Positions 7,939 to 16,681 of a DNA stretch of 64,000 nt are shown here, one piece after another. Every line of letters begins with the position of its first letter. Positions within the stretch are counted from its first letter, which is position 1. The notes beneath the pieces were generated by a model. That model searched no databases, was not told where the DNA came from, and was given only the letters and a program-made list of their open reading frames with translations. This stretch comes from Bacteroidota bacterium. GTDB lineage: Bacteria > Bacteroidota > Bacteroidia > B-17B0 > Aurantibacillaceae. The DNA is taken from contig CAUJCR010000034.1 in assembly GCA_963169355.1 (NCBI GenBank), forward strand, positions 1 to 64,000, in the 5' to 3' direction. The position numbers were made by a program, and so were the translations under genes.

Positions 7939-9237
7939 TTAAAGTTCTAATCCTGCATTTAAGGCATCTCTTAAAATAGAGAAGCCCTCTACTCCAATAG
8001 ATAATCTTACTAATGAATTAGTAATACCACGCACACATCTATCTTCCTCAGGAATAACGGAGTGAGTCATGCTAGCTGGGTGTTCAATATAACTAATTAC
8101 AGAACCTAAGCTAACAGCTAGTTCCATAGGTGTATCAGGGCGAGCAAAATAATTCATTAATCTTACACCAGCATCAAATCCACCTTTTACCTCAAACGAA
8201 ATCATACCACCACCATTGCGCATTTGTTTTTTACATAATTGATGATGCGGATGACTTGGTAAGCCTGGATACCAAACTTTTTCTATTTTAGGATGTTTCT
8301 CCAAAAACTCAGCAATTTGCAATGCGGTTTTACATTGATGCTCCATGCGAACGCCCATTTCTTGAATAGTTAAACTATTTAACCAACTATCAAATGGCGA
8401 TGGTGTTGGACCAAAATCTTTATACACTGGAAAAACCTCTTTACTAAAAAATTCAAATGGACCAAGCGCCGCACCCGCGATAGAAGTAGAGTGTCCGCTA
8501 ACATACTTTGTTAATGAATGAATAACCACATCGGCTCCTAACCTAAAAGGTTGTTGTAAGTATGGTGAACAAAATGTGTTATCTACAATTAACATGGCTT
8601 CATGTTGCTCGGTATATTTAGATATAGCCTCAATATCACACAGTTGCAATGTAGGATTATCAGGCGATTCGATTAACACCGCACACACATGAGGATGAGC
8701 TTCTAAAGTATTTTTTATATTTTCAGGATTAGTAGCATCAACAAAATAAATATCAATCCCAAAACGTTTTTGTAAAAAGCGCATTAATGAATCGGTACAG
8801 CCATACACATTACCTACAATAATTCCATCGCCAGGCTGCACAAAACCCATAATAATAGTGGAAATAGCCGCCATACCAGATGAAAACACCAACGATGCAA
8901 TTGTAGGATTTTTTTCATCACGCTTTAAAGCTGTTTCAATAATATGCTGACACTCTAATTGAAACAACACCTTTTCTAAATACTCGGTATTAGGATTTCC
9001 TAAGCGTGTATAGATACGTGCATAAGGTTTTTCGCCCGAAGGAGAATTTCCTACAAATCGTGAAGCACCATCTGCTACATCTTTAAACTTAAAGGTTGAT
9101 TTTTGATGAATGTTTGGTAATCCAGTACCTGCACAAATGGCGTTAAACTTATCTGTATTAAGTTGTTTTTCGGTGGTGGTGGCATAACTATGTTTTTTTT
9201 CTATCCACTCTTTCCACCAATAAAATCTTCCTTTCAT
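7939..9237 (-). CDS. Cys/Met metabolism PLP-dependent enzyme (cystathionine gamma-synthase/lyase family)
   Basis: This 432-residue enzyme belongs to the trans-sulfuration family, which acts on cystathionine, methionine or activated homoserine. The PLP-binding lysine is K244 in 'SLTKYVSGHS'. 'YTRLGNPNT' (76-84), 'NVYGCT' (Y145) and 'LIVDNTF' (D219) are the other cofactor-site motifs. It ends like homologues, with 'RLSIGVE' and a short tail. Substrate cannot be fixed from sequence: cystathionine gamma-synthase, gamma-lyase and methionine gamma-lyase all remain possible. It is the third minus-strand gene after tyrS and the 132-residue gene, 39 bases behind the latter, and may share their transcript. 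The first 25 residues look like an extension; a later start is possible. Confidence 0.9.
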   Translation of the reverse strand: MKGRFYWWKEWIEKKHSYATTTEKQLNTDKFNAICAGTGLPNIHQKSTFKFKDVADGASRFVGNSPSGEKPYARIYTRLGNPNTEYLEKVLFQLECQHIIETALKRDEKNPTIASLVFSSGMAAISTIIMGFVQPGDGIIVGNVYGCTDSLMRFLQKRFGIDIYFVDATNPENIKNTLEAHPHVCAVLIESPDNPTLQLCDIEAISKYTEQHEAMLIVDNTFCSPYLQQPFRLGADVVIHSLTKYVSGHSTSIAGAALGPFEFFSKEVFPVYKDFGPTPSPFDSWLNSLTIQEMGVRMEHQCKTALQIAEFLEKHPKIEKVWYPGLPSHPHHQLCKKQMRNGGGMISFEVKGGFDAGVRLMNYFARPDTPMELAVSLGSVISYIEHPASMTHSVIPEEDRCVRGITNSLVRLSIGVEGFSILRDALNAGLEL

Positions 9238-9276
9238 GGCTCGATGATTTATGAAATTAGTACTTAATAATCCATC

Positions 9277-9675
9277 TTACTTTATCCATACTCCCTGCTT
9301 ATTAATAACAGGAATAGTGGTAAAATTAGAAGGAATAATTGTTTCGGGTAAAAATACAAATTTTTTATCTAGGAGTTTGTTATCAATTGTAAAACTCACC
9401 CAATATTCATTATTTAAGCCAAAAACTTCTTTCGTTATAGGCTCAATAATCATATAATCTTGCTGTTTTATCACCTCAAAGTAATGCCTTAAAACACTGG
9501 TTTTACGGGCTTGTTCGTTAATAACTCCGTATCCAGAAGAAGAAACTAAAACATTTTTTATCTCTACTGACTTTAAATTTATCAGATATACATTGTATTC
9601 GTCTAAACCCTCTATTTCTTGCACAACAGCCACTGCAATATCTTCAACCTCTGGAAATACAATATCTTTAATCAT
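9277..9675 (-). CDS. Conserved Bacteroidota protein of unknown function, coupled to tyrS
   Basis: The 132-residue product is soluble, with no signal peptide or membrane segment. It looks like a compact alpha/beta domain with 'IAVAVVQEIEGLDEYNVYLI', 'TSVLRHYFEVI' and 'VFGLNNEYWVSFTI'. I have seen very similar proteins in other Bacteroidota genomes without a proven function. Its ATG overlaps the tyrS stop (TAATG at 9673-9677), so translation is coupled and a role near translation is possible, but that is inference from position only. Confidence 0.75.
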   Translation of the reverse strand: MIKDIVFPEVEDIAVAVVQEIEGLDEYNVYLINLKSVEIKNVLVSSSGYGVINEQARKTSVLRHYFEVIKQQDYMIIEPITKEVFGLNNEYWVSFTIDNKLLDKKFVFLPETIIPSNFTTIPVINKQGVWIK

Positions 9676-10961
9676 TATTTCAATTTAATTAAGTAGTTTT
9701 CTTTTTTTCCTTTGCTTACTAATAAAAATTTCTCGCCCGTAAAATGTGAAAGATTAATAGATGTATTTACATCGGTAGTTTTGTTTTTATTTAAACTCAC
9801 TGCATTAGCAGTTACCATTTCTCTTGCTTTTCCTTTACCTGTAAATACTGGCGCTTTTTCAACTAATAAGTCAATCATGTTAATGCCATTTGCAACATCA
9901 GCTTTACTTACTTCAAACGTATCAATACCGCCTAACATGCGTTCAAAATTATTCACATCTAATTTAGAAACATCTTCGGCCTTTGATTTAAAAAGAAATT
10001 CAGAGGTTTCAATGGCTTGTAAATAATCGGCCTCGCTATGCACTCTTATGGTAATATCTTTTGCAAGTGCTTTTTGTAAATGCCTTTCGTGAGGCGCAGC
10101 CTGCTGCTTAGCCTCTAATTCCTCAATTTCTTGTTGATTGAGTAAGGTAAAAATACGAATGTAAGATTTAGAGTCTTCGTCACTCACATTTAACCAAAAT
10201 TGATAAAATTTATATGGAGATGTTTTTTCTCTATCAAGCCACACATTGCCTCCCTCTGTTTTACCAAATTTAGTTCCATCCGATTTTTTAATGAGTTGTG
10301 TAGTAAGCGCAAAGGCCTCACCACTAGCCTTACGTCTAATAAACTCGGTGCCCGTTGTAATGTTTCCCCATTGGTCGCTACCACCCATTTGTAATTTGCA
10401 TTTTTTTTCTTTCCATAAATGGTAAAAATCGTATCCTTGAATAAGTTGGTAACTAAACTCTGTAAACGACATTCCTGTTTCGCCCGTAATACGATTTTTT
10501 ACAGAATCTTTAGCCATCATATAATTTACAGTAATGTGTTTTCCAGCATCACGAATAAAATCTAAAAAGGAAAAATTTTTAAACCAATCATAATTATTGA
10601 CTAATTCGGCACTATTAGCACCGCAATCAAAATCTAGGAAATGACTTAATTGTTTTTTAATTCCATCTACATTTTTATTTAAAGTGTCGCTATCTAACAA
10701 ATTACGCTCAGCTGATTTTCCACTTGGGTCGCCCACCATACCAGTAGCACCACCTACAAGCGCTAAAGGTTTATGCCCCGCCAACTGAAAACGAAGTAAG
10801 GTCATAATTTGTGCTAAACTACCCACGTGTAAACTATCGGCTGTTGGATCAAATCCAATATAACCAGTTGCCATTCCTTTTGCCAACTCTTCTTCGGTGC
10901 CTGGCATCATATCATGCAAAATACCACGCCATTTTAATTCTTCTATAAAATTAGGTTTCAT
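9675..10961 (-). CDS. tyrS: Tyrosyl-tRNA synthetase
   Basis: This cytoplasmic class I aminoacyl-tRNA synthetase attaches tyrosine to tRNA-Tyr. At 428 residues it has the usual bacterial length. The HIGH-type motif is 'HVGSL' (45-49) after 'GFDPTADSL', and the KMSKS loop is 'KFGKT' (231-235). '[11 protein letters not shown]' (191-201) is the tyrosine-site signature. A C-terminal S4 RNA-binding domain occupies roughly 360-428. It heads a minus-strand unit with the 132-residue gene and perhaps the PLP enzyme. A -7 box (TATCTTTG) lies 23 bases before the ATG. Confidence 0.98.
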   Translation of the reverse strand: MKPNFIEELKWRGILHDMMPGTEEELAKGMATGYIGFDPTADSLHVGSLAQIMTLLRFQLAGHKPLALVGGATGMVGDPSGKSAERNLLDSDTLNKNVDGIKKQLSHFLDFDCGANSAELVNNYDWFKNFSFLDFIRDAGKHITVNYMMAKDSVKNRITGETGMSFTEFSYQLIQGYDFYHLWKEKKCKLQMGGSDQWGNITTGTEFIRRKASGEAFALTTQLIKKSDGTKFGKTEGGNVWLDREKTSPYKFYQFWLNVSDEDSKSYIRIFTLLNQQEIEELEAKQQAAPHERHLQKALAKDITIRVHSEADYLQAIETSEFLFKSKAEDVSKLDVNNFERMLGGIDTFEVSKADVANGINMIDLLVEKAPVFTGKGKAREMVTANAVSLNKNKTTDVNTSINLSHFTGEKFLLVSKGKKENYLIKLK

Positions 10962-10984
10962 TACTAAAAATAAAAATTGAGTTT

Positions 10985-10992
10985 CAAAGATA
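10985..10992 (-). promoter_or_regulatory. tyrS -7 promoter box TATCTTTG
   Basis: TATCTTTG on the minus strand lies 23 bases upstream of the tyrS ATG. It fits the Bacteroidota TAnnTTTG consensus; no convincing -33 TTG is seen at the right distance. Confidence 0.5.
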
Positions 10993-11136
10993 ATGAATAA
11001 TGTTGAGCCTTAAACCTATTTTTAAAATCAATCGAAAGATTTCGTAGTAGTGAAAAATTCTAAAACCACATTATTAATCAACTTGAAGATGGCAACGAAC
11101 GACCATTAAATGAATAAATACATGAGTAAAATTTCT

Positions 11137-11144
11137 TATCTTTG
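11137..11144 (+). promoter_or_regulatory. mtaB -7 promoter box TATCTTTG
   Basis: The box sits inside the longest open frame of mtaB and four bases before its internal ATG at 11149. This argues that the upstream ATGs at 11110 and 11122 are not used and that the mRNA is leaderless or nearly so. Confidence 0.55.
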
Positions 11145-11148
11145 TCAG

Positions 11149-12504
11149 ATGTTATTTGAAGGCAAAACAGTTTCATTTTACACACTTGGCTGCAAATTAA
11201 ATTTTTCAGAAACCTCATCCATTGCTCGTACTATGCAGGAGAATGGTTTTAGAAAAGTAAATTTTGAGGACGGAGCTGATGTGTGTGTTATTAACACGTG
11301 CTCTGTTACCGAAAGTGCCGACAAAGAATGTAAACAAATAGTAAAAACAGCTCTCAGTAAAAATCCCGAAACATTTATTGCGGTGATTGGCTGTTATGCG
11401 CAGCTAAAACCCGATGAAATTTCAAATATTGATGGCGTTGATGTTGTATTAGGGGCATCCGAAAAATTTAAGTTATTAAACTACATCCATCTCTCAGGCA
11501 AAAACACACATGCCGAAATTCATAATTGTGACATTGCCGACGTAAATACATTTATCGGTTCATTTTCGGTTGGCGATCGCACCCGTTCATTTTTGAAAGT
11601 ACAAGATGGTTGTGATTATAACTGTACCTTTTGCACAATTCCATTAGCACGAGGAAAAAGCAGAAGTGATACCATTGAAAACGTAGTAGCTAACGCTAAA
11701 AAAATTGCAGCCTCGGGCGTAAAAGAAATTGTACTAACTGGAATTAATCTAGGTGATTTTGGTTATGGAATTGAGCTTGATAAACTTACTAAAAAAAGGA
11801 AAGAATACACATTTTTAGATTTAATAAAAGCACTTGATGAAGTAGAAGGTATTGAGCGATTCAGAATTTCATCTATTGAGCCTAATTTACTAAAAGATGA
11901 AATCATTGATTTTGTAGCAAACTCCAAACGATTTGCACCTCATTTTCACATTCCACTACAAAGCGGTAATAACGAGGTATTAGGTAAGATGAAACGTCGC
12001 TACCAAAGAGAATTATATGAAAATAGAGTAGCCAAAATAAAAGAAAAAATGCCTCATTGTTGCATTGGTGTAGATGTTATTGTAGGTTTTCCAGGCGAAA
12101 CCGAGGCTCATTTTATCGATACTTATAATTTCATCAATCAATTAGATGTATCATATTTACATGTTTTTACTTATAGCGAACGTGATAATACCGAAGCGGT
12201 AGAGATGAGCGGTAATGTGGTTTACGCTGAAAGAAAAAAAAGAAACAAAATGCTTCGAATTTTATCTGCAAAAAAACTGCGAGCATTTTATGAGAAGAAC
12301 TTAAATAAAACATTTACAGTTTTATTTGAACATGAGAATAAACATGATATGATGTTTGGATTTACCGAAAATTATATTCGTGTAACATTACCTTATAACG
12401 AAAGCATCATTAATACGCCTATTAGCATTACTACAAAAGCATTAACCGAAGATGCCTTTGTAAGCGGTGAATTACTACATGCCGATGCAATACAACATGA
12501 ATAG
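11149..12504 (+). CDS. mtaB: tRNA t6A37 methylthiotransferase MtaB
   Basis: This radical-SAM enzyme adds a methylthio group to the t6A base at position 37 of tRNAs, giving ms2t6A. The N-terminal UPF0004 domain holds the first cluster cysteines ('FYTLGCKLNFSE', 'INTCSVTESAD', 'VIGCYAQ'). The radical-SAM CxxxCxxC is 'GCDYNCTFC'. A C-terminal TRAM-like segment follows. 'CKLNFSE' and overall length (about 450) point to MtaB rather than MiaB or RimO. I start at ATG 11149 (MLFEGKTVSFY) because family members begin just before 'FYTLGCK' and because a -7 box lies immediately upstream; the open frame itself extends to 11110. It is divergent from tyrS and appears monocistronic. Confidence 0.92.
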   Translation: MLFEGKTVSFYTLGCKLNFSETSSIARTMQENGFRKVNFEDGADVCVINTCSVTESADKECKQIVKTALSKNPETFIAVIGCYAQLKPDEISNIDGVDVVLGASEKFKLLNYIHLSGKNTHAEIHNCDIADVNTFIGSFSVGDRTRSFLKVQDGCDYNCTFCTIPLARGKSRSDTIENVVANAKKIAASGVKEIVLTGINLGDFGYGIELDKLTKKRKEYTFLDLIKALDEVEGIERFRISSIEPNLLKDEIIDFVANSKRFAPHFHIPLQSGNNEVLGKMKRRYQRELYENRVAKIKEKMPHCCIGVDVIVGFPGETEAHFIDTYNFINQLDVSYLHVFTYSERDNTEAVEMSGNVVYAERKKRNKMLRILSAKKLRAFYEKNLNKTFTVLFEHENKHDMMFGFTENYIRVTLPYNESIINTPISITTKALTEDAFVSGELLHADAIQHE

Positions 12505-12670
12505 AGAGACAAGTGCCTCATTTTGTTTTATTATTTTTGATTTAACCCAGATATTTATTGAGGACGGCTTAATAAAACACTCTTTTTAAGCTTTTCTATT
12601 GTAGATTTATCTCTTAATTAAAATATATCTGTTTGAAAATTAACAAATTACGTACTTAATAAATATTTCA

Positions 12671-12702
12671 TTTGGTTTATATTATAAACTACTTTATTTT
12701 TG
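12671..12702 (+). promoter_or_regulatory. Promoter TTTG-N20-TATTTTTG of the winged-helix/2TM operon
   Basis: TTTG at 12671-12674 and TATTTTTG at 12695-12702 are separated by 20 bases, an excellent match to the Bacteroidota promoter. The ATG follows at 12719. The rest of the gap from 12505 shows no coding signal. Confidence 0.75.
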
Positions 12703-12718
12703 AAATAAATTTAAAACT

Positions 12719-13306
12719 ATGACTGAAAAAGACATATATCCTGAAGAAAGTATAAAAATAATTCATTCTATGATTAACACTACAAAAAGCAAACTAGCTG
12801 ACAATGGCTTTTTGCTAATATTTTGGGGATGGATAGTGTTTATATCATCTATATTTAATTATACTTTAGATATACTACATATAAAATATGGCTATATAGT
12901 ATGGCCTATATTGATGCCTTTAGGTGGAATCTTCACTATCATCTATAGTAAATTACAAAATAAGAAAACTCATGTGGTAACTTATGTAGATTCATATCTT
13001 ACTCATTTATGGAACGCGTTTGCCATCGTTTTAGTCATTTCAATTTTTGCTTTACCGTTTTATGGAATAAAAAGTAGTTATTTATGCTTAATGTTATTAT
13101 ATGGTTTTGTTACTTATGTAGCTGGGGGATTATTAGATTTTAAAGCCTTACGAATAGGGGCAATGTGTTCATTTGTATGTGCCATTATATCTATTTTTGT
13201 TGGAGATTCTGAACAACTACTTTGTCTCTCTTTTGCAATATTAGGTAGTTACATCATTCCAGGACACTTACTAAATAAAGCCTACAAATCACAAGATAAT
13301 GTTTAA
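12719..13306 (+). CDS. Polytopic membrane protein, first gene of a three-gene operon
   Basis: The 195-residue product has a short soluble N-terminus ('EESIKIIHSMINTTKSKL') and about five hydrophobic segments, beginning near residues 34-54 (LLIFWGWIVFISSIFNY) and ending near 160-185. I do not recognise a named domain; the layout resembles small permease-like or sensor membrane proteins of Bacteroidota. It overlaps the winged-helix gene by 8 bases, so both are translated together. Position next to a one-domain regulator suggests that it and the regulator respond to a shared membrane signal; this is inference. Confidence 0.75.
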   Translation: MTEKDIYPEESIKIIHSMINTTKSKLADNGFLLIFWGWIVFISSIFNYTLDILHIKYGYIVWPILMPLGGIFTIIYSKLQNKKTHVVTYVDSYLTHLWNAFAIVLVISIFALPFYGIKSSYLCLMLLYGFVTYVAGGLLDFKALRIGAMCSFVCAIISIFVGDSEQLLCLSFAILGSYIIPGHLLNKAYKSQDNV

Positions 13307-13592
13307 AGACCTAGATCCAATATTACATTCTCAATTAAGACTTGCTATCATATCACTATTAGTATCAGTAAAGGAAGCAGAGTTTAATTATTTAAAAGAT
13401 AAAACAAATGCAAGCTCTGGTAATTTGAGTGTTCAAATACAAAAACTTAAAGAAGCTGGATATATTGATATTGAAAAGAAATTCAAAGACAATTATCCTT
13501 TAACAATTTGTAGAATAACGAAAGAAGGTATTAAAGCGTTTGACAAATATGTGAAAGAAATTCAAAACTATATAAACCTAAAAATCAAATAA
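13299..13592 (+). CDS. Winged-helix transcriptional regulator (HTH_34-like)
   Basis: The 97-residue protein is essentially a single winged-helix DNA-binding domain: 'HSQLRLAIISLLVSVKEAEF' (helix 1-2), 'KDKTNASSGNLSVQIQKLKEAGYI' (recognition helix) and 'KKFKDNYPLTICRITKEG' (wing), then a short C-terminal helix. The pattern is that of the MarR/ArsR-like HTH_34 family. It has no obvious ligand domain, so any signal must come from a partner. It is sandwiched between two membrane-protein genes and starts inside the upstream gene, with the 2TM gene one base after its stop. Confidence 0.85.
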   Translation: MFKDLDPILHSQLRLAIISLLVSVKEAEFNYLKDKTNASSGNLSVQIQKLKEAGYIDIEKKFKDNYPLTICRITKEGIKAFDKYVKEIQNYINLKIK

Positions 13593-13593
13593 T

Positions 13594-13881
13594 ATGGAGA
13601 CAAAAGAAGAACTAAATGAAAGACTATTATGGTCAATAGCTAAAAAACGTGCTAAATTCAAAAAAAGTTTGACTACTTACCTAATCATAAACTCGTTTTT
13701 TTGGATTTTATGGCTTTTCACTGGAGATTCATATAATTACACTTCTATTCCATGGCCAGCATGGTCTTGTTTAGGTTGGGGAATTGGAATAGCATTCCAA
13801 TATGCTGACGCTTATCATTTCCATGACAAAATAGATAGTATTCAAAAAGAATATGATAAACTAAAAAATAAAGATGCGTAA
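13594..13881 (+). CDS. 2TM domain-containing membrane protein
   Basis: The 95-residue product has a charged N-terminus ('KEELNERLLWSIAKKRAKF'), two hydrophobic segments at about 28-44 and 52-70 around a Trp-rich turn ('IPWPAWSCLGWGIGIAFQY'), then a charged tail. This is the 2TM domain found in many Bacteroidota proteins, alone or fused to histidine kinases. It closes the operon and is followed by a bidirectional terminator. Its pairing with a winged-helix regulator is a recurrent arrangement in the phylum to my knowledge, but the function is not established. Confidence 0.85.
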   Translation: METKEELNERLLWSIAKKRAKFKKSLTTYLIINSFFWILWLFTGDSYNYTSIPWPAWSCLGWGIGIAFQYADAYHFHDKIDSIQKEYDKLKNKDA

Positions 13882-13920
13882 AAGCAAAACTTAACTTATA
13901 CCAAATATAATTACTAATAA

Positions 13921-13952
13921 GAAAGGCTAACTCAATTTTGAGCTAGCCTTTT
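13921..13952. terminator. Bidirectional terminator between the 2TM gene and gdhA
   Basis: AAAGGCTAACTCA pairs with TGAGCTAGCCTTT around an ATTT loop (one mismatch), ending in a T run on the plus strand and preceded by A-rich DNA. It lies between convergent genes and can end both transcripts. Confidence 0.8.
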
Positions 13953-13971
13953 TAATTTGATTAAGATAATC

Positions 13972-15243
13972 TTAGTAATTACCTTTTAAAGTAACACCTT
14001 GACCAATTTTTTGTAGAGCAGTTATATAAGCTGCAATACGCATTGATGTTTTAAACTCTGCAGCATTATTCCAAACATGAGAAAAAGCAATTTCCATTTT
14101 TTCATCATGCTTTGTGTTAACTTCGTTTTCTGTCCAATAGTAACCAGCTTTATTTTGAACCCACTCAAAATAAGAAACAGTAACGCCACCACTATTTGCT
14201 AAAATATCAGGCACAACTATAATTTTTCTCTCATTCAATACATGGTCAGCTTCTGGAACTGTTGGTCCGTTTGCTCCTTCAACAATTAATTTTGCTTGAA
14301 TATTTTGAGCAATTTCTTCGGTAATAACATTTTGTAACGCTGCTGGCACTAATACATCACATTTACAAGTTAATAAATCATTAGCACCAATTTCAGTTCC
14401 GCCTGTAAAGCCTTTTAATACTCTGTTGTTTTTTGCAGCAAAATCTAAAGCAGCTTTAATATCAATACCTTTTTCATTATAGAACGTAGCTGTATGATCG
14501 CCAATAGCTACAATTTTAATTCCTTTTTCATGTAATAAACGTGCTGCATGAGAACCTACATTACCAAAACCCTGAACAGCTGCAGTTACCGATTTTGGGT
14601 CTAAATTCATTTTTTTAAGTGCTGCTAATGTATTCACCATCACGCCACGTCCAGTTGCAGCATCTCTACCTAAAGAGCCACCAACTACAATTGGCTTACC
14701 TGTAATCACACCAGGAGAATCTTCACCAGTTACTTTATTAAATTCATCTAACATCCAAGCCATCTCACGCCCGCTTGTTCCCATATCTGGAGCTGGAATA
14801 TCTTTATTGACACCAAAAACATCTTTCATACTCTTTGCGTATGCACGTGATAATCTTTCTAATTCACCTACACTCATAGCACGAGGATCACATTTAATTC
14901 CACCTTTAGCACCTCCATAAGGTAAATTAGCCACAGCACATTTAAAACTCATCCATGCCGCTAATGCCATCACTTCATCTTGATTTACATCCATAGCATA
15001 ACGAACTCCACCTTTACTAGGGCCTAATATTGTTGAGTGAACAACACGATATCCTTCAAAAACTTGAACTTTACCATTGTCCATCATAATTGGTAAACTC
15101 ACTTTTACTTGTTTCATTGGGTTACGTAAAATCGTAGCCACATCTTCCGATAAGTTCATCAATTTAGCTGCTACATCTAAGCGTGCTAATACAGCATCAA
15201 ACATTGATTCGTGTGTTTGTGCTTTTGCGGTTTGGGTTGACAT
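13972..15243 (-). CDS. Glu/Leu/Phe/Val dehydrogenase (glutamate dehydrogenase type)
   Basis: This NAD(P)-dependent enzyme interconverts glutamate and 2-oxoglutarate plus ammonia. At 423 residues it is the short hexameric type. 'GYRVVHSTILGPSKGGVRY' binds substrate, 'LPYGGAKGGIKCDP' carries the catalytic lysine region, and 'PAPDMGTSGREMAWM' and the Rossmann segment 'AAVQGFGNVGSHAARLL' follow. 'ANGPTVPEAD' and 'PDILANSGGVTVSYFEW' are family hallmarks. It has its own strong promoter upstream and a shared terminator downstream. Cofactor preference cannot be read with confidence. Confidence 0.95.
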   Translation of the reverse strand: MSTQTAKAQTHESMFDAVLARLDVAAKLMNLSEDVATILRNPMKQVKVSLPIMMDNGKVQVFEGYRVVHSTILGPSKGGVRYAMDVNQDEVMALAAWMSFKCAVANLPYGGAKGGIKCDPRAMSVGELERLSRAYAKSMKDVFGVNKDIPAPDMGTSGREMAWMLDEFNKVTGEDSPGVITGKPIVVGGSLGRDAATGRGVMVNTLAALKKMNLDPKSVTAAVQGFGNVGSHAARLLHEKGIKIVAIGDHTATFYNEKGIDIKAALDFAAKNNRVLKGFTGGTEIGANDLLTCKCDVLVPAALQNVITEEIAQNIQAKLIVEGANGPTVPEADHVLNERKIIVVPDILANSGGVTVSYFEWVQNKAGYYWTENEVNTKHDEKMEIAFSHVWNNAAEFKTSMRIAAYITALQKIGQGVTLKGNY

Positions 15244-15274
15244 AATTTCTATTTTTTTAATTTTAATTATCTAG

Positions 15275-15304
15275 CAAAGGTAATAATAAAAGATAGGTTT
15301 GCAA
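15275..15304 (-). promoter_or_regulatory. gdh promoter (TTG-N19-TACCTTTG)
   Basis: On the minus strand TTG (15302-15304) and TACCTTTG (15275-15282) are 19 bases apart, a near-ideal Bacteroidota promoter, leaving a leader of roughly 25-30 bases before the ATG at 15243. Confidence 0.75.
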
Positions 15305-15408
15305 GGTTTATAAACATGATAAAAGACATTTACATCTTTTAACTTTTCCTCGATATTATATCCAAAATAAACATGTTTTTGTCGATTAAAAACCTTAAAT
15401 TATATAAA

Positions 15409-16245
15409 TTATTTAAAAAGGGATAGGTATAAAAAGATAAAAGGCGACACAAATAATAAGCTATCAAAACGGTCTAAAATACCGCCATGTCCTGGCATTA
15501 TTTTTCCTGAATCTTTAACTCCGGCTTGTCTTTTAAACATTGACTCCACTAAATCTCCAATTGTTCCAAATACAGATACAAGCATAGCAATAACTATCCA
15601 ATGAACTAATGCTAACTCATTAAACCATTGAGCTATTAAAAACGAAGCTCCTATAGTTAAAATTGCTGCACCAACTGTTCCTTCCCAGGTTTTTTTTGGT
15701 GAAACACGTTCAAATAATTTATGCTTACCAAAGAAACTACCTACTAAATAAGCACACACATCATTAGTCCAAATTAATAAAATAATACCTAATACATAAT
15801 GTGGGTTATAGTTAATTTGACTAGTTATATCTACACCAGCAATTTTATTTAATAATACAAAAGGAATTACAGCATACATTACACCTGTAAGAGTGTATGT
15901 AATATTCTTAAACGAATGTTCATCGGTATCAAACAAAGCTTGAATAAATACAAGAAACACACACACTATAATAGCAGCCAACAAACTAGTAGTAGATAAA
16001 AGTGTGTTATAACTTAAAAGATTATAAACATAAATAAACAGAGCTAACAAATACCCTAGCCATTTATAGGGCTTTGCACCAAGCCTTTCTGATAAAATAT
16101 AAAATTCATATAATCCCCAAATGGAAATAATAAGAAACAACATTGTAAAAGAAACAGCATGAAATAAGATACAGCTTAATAAGACGGCTACAAAAATTGA
16201 TGCCGTTATGGTTCGAGTGGTAAATGTTTTAACATCAAATGCCAT
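15409..16245 (-). CDS. cdsA: Phosphatidate cytidylyltransferase (CDP-diacylglycerol synthase)
   Basis: This membrane enzyme makes CDP-diacylglycerol from phosphatidic acid and CTP, the branch point for bacterial phospholipids. The 278-residue product has about eight hydrophobic segments. The family signature is near the C-terminus: 'SFFGKHKLFERVSPKKTWEG' followed by 'GTIGDLVESMFKR' and 'KDSGKIMPGHGGILDRFDS', with the conserved Asp and Ser/Lys residues intact. A complete intrinsic terminator with its T run lies directly before the ATG, which leaves no room for a normal leader from the upstream gene. Expression must therefore come from readthrough or from an unusual mechanism. Confidence 0.95.
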   Translation of the reverse strand: MAFDVKTFTTRTITASIFVAVLLSCILFHAVSFTMLFLIISIWGLYEFYILSERLGAKPYKWLGYLLALFIYVYNLLSYNTLLSTTSLLAAIIVCVFLVFIQALFDTDEHSFKNITYTLTGVMYAVIPFVLLNKIAGVDITSQINYNPHYVLGIILLIWTNDVCAYLVGSFFGKHKLFERVSPKKTWEGTVGAAILTIGASFLIAQWFNELALVHWIVIAMLVSVFGTIGDLVESMFKRQAGVKDSGKIMPGHGGILDRFDSLLFVSPFIFLYLSLFK

Positions 16246-16276
16246 AAAAAAATCCCTCTTGTATTAAAAGAGGGAT
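16246..16276 (-). terminator. Terminator hairpin abutting the cdsA start codon
   Basis: On the minus strand ATCCCTCTT pairs perfectly with AAGAGGGAT (9 bp, 7-base loop) and is followed by a T tract that runs straight into the cdsA ATG at 16245. It ends the 115-residue gene 18 bases after its stop, and may also gate cdsA expression. Confidence 0.8.
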
Positions 16277-16294
16277 GTCTTATATTAGTTTATT

Positions 16295-16642
16295 TTATGC
16301 AGTAACTGATAAGGCCTCGTAACACTTTACTTCTCCAGCATCGCCTAAGTAATTGGCGTCTATTCTTACCAAACCAATTTGTTTTAATTGATCTCTATTT
16401 AAAGGCTTAACGGGAACCCAAGTATCATCTACCACTTTTAAATCTACATCTTTACCTAATAAAACCTGATTTAGTTGTTTTTGGGTTAAATACACGCAGC
16501 CCTCTCCTTCTTCTTCATCAGCCGCAATTAAAACAGTACCTACCACTTTAAGTTTAGGAACTTCTGGTTTATAAGTAAATGACAATCCCTCTTGAGTATT
16601 TTGCTCAATATATTTTATTCCAAGTAAATGAATATCCGCCAT
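16295..16642 (-). CDS. Small soluble protein of unknown function
   Basis: The 115-residue product has no signal peptide or membrane segment. It is acidic, with a 'VLIAADEEEGEGCVYLT' stretch, a 'LLGKDVDLKVVDDTWVPVKPLN' stretch and two cysteines (CVYL, VKCYEAL). I do not recognise the family. The gene stands alone between two hairpins that share the same stem sequence, one behind the upstream metalloprotease and one behind itself. It starts with MADIHLLGIKYIEQN; no obvious promoter box was found. Confidence 0.65.
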   Translation of the reverse strand: MADIHLLGIKYIEQNTQEGLSFTYKPEVPKLKVVGTVLIAADEEEGEGCVYLTQKQLNQVLLGKDVDLKVVDDTWVPVKPLNRDQLKQIGLVRIDANYLGDAGEVKCYEALSVTA

Positions 16643-16681
16643 AATTCAATAAGTATTAATAAGGTTACAATTTTAACGATA

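Noticed and set aside
12505-12670. Gap between mtaB and the winged-helix operon, checked for a small RNA or leader structure
   Set aside because: No stable hairpin, tRNA-like fold or coding signal is visible beyond the promoter at 12671-12702.
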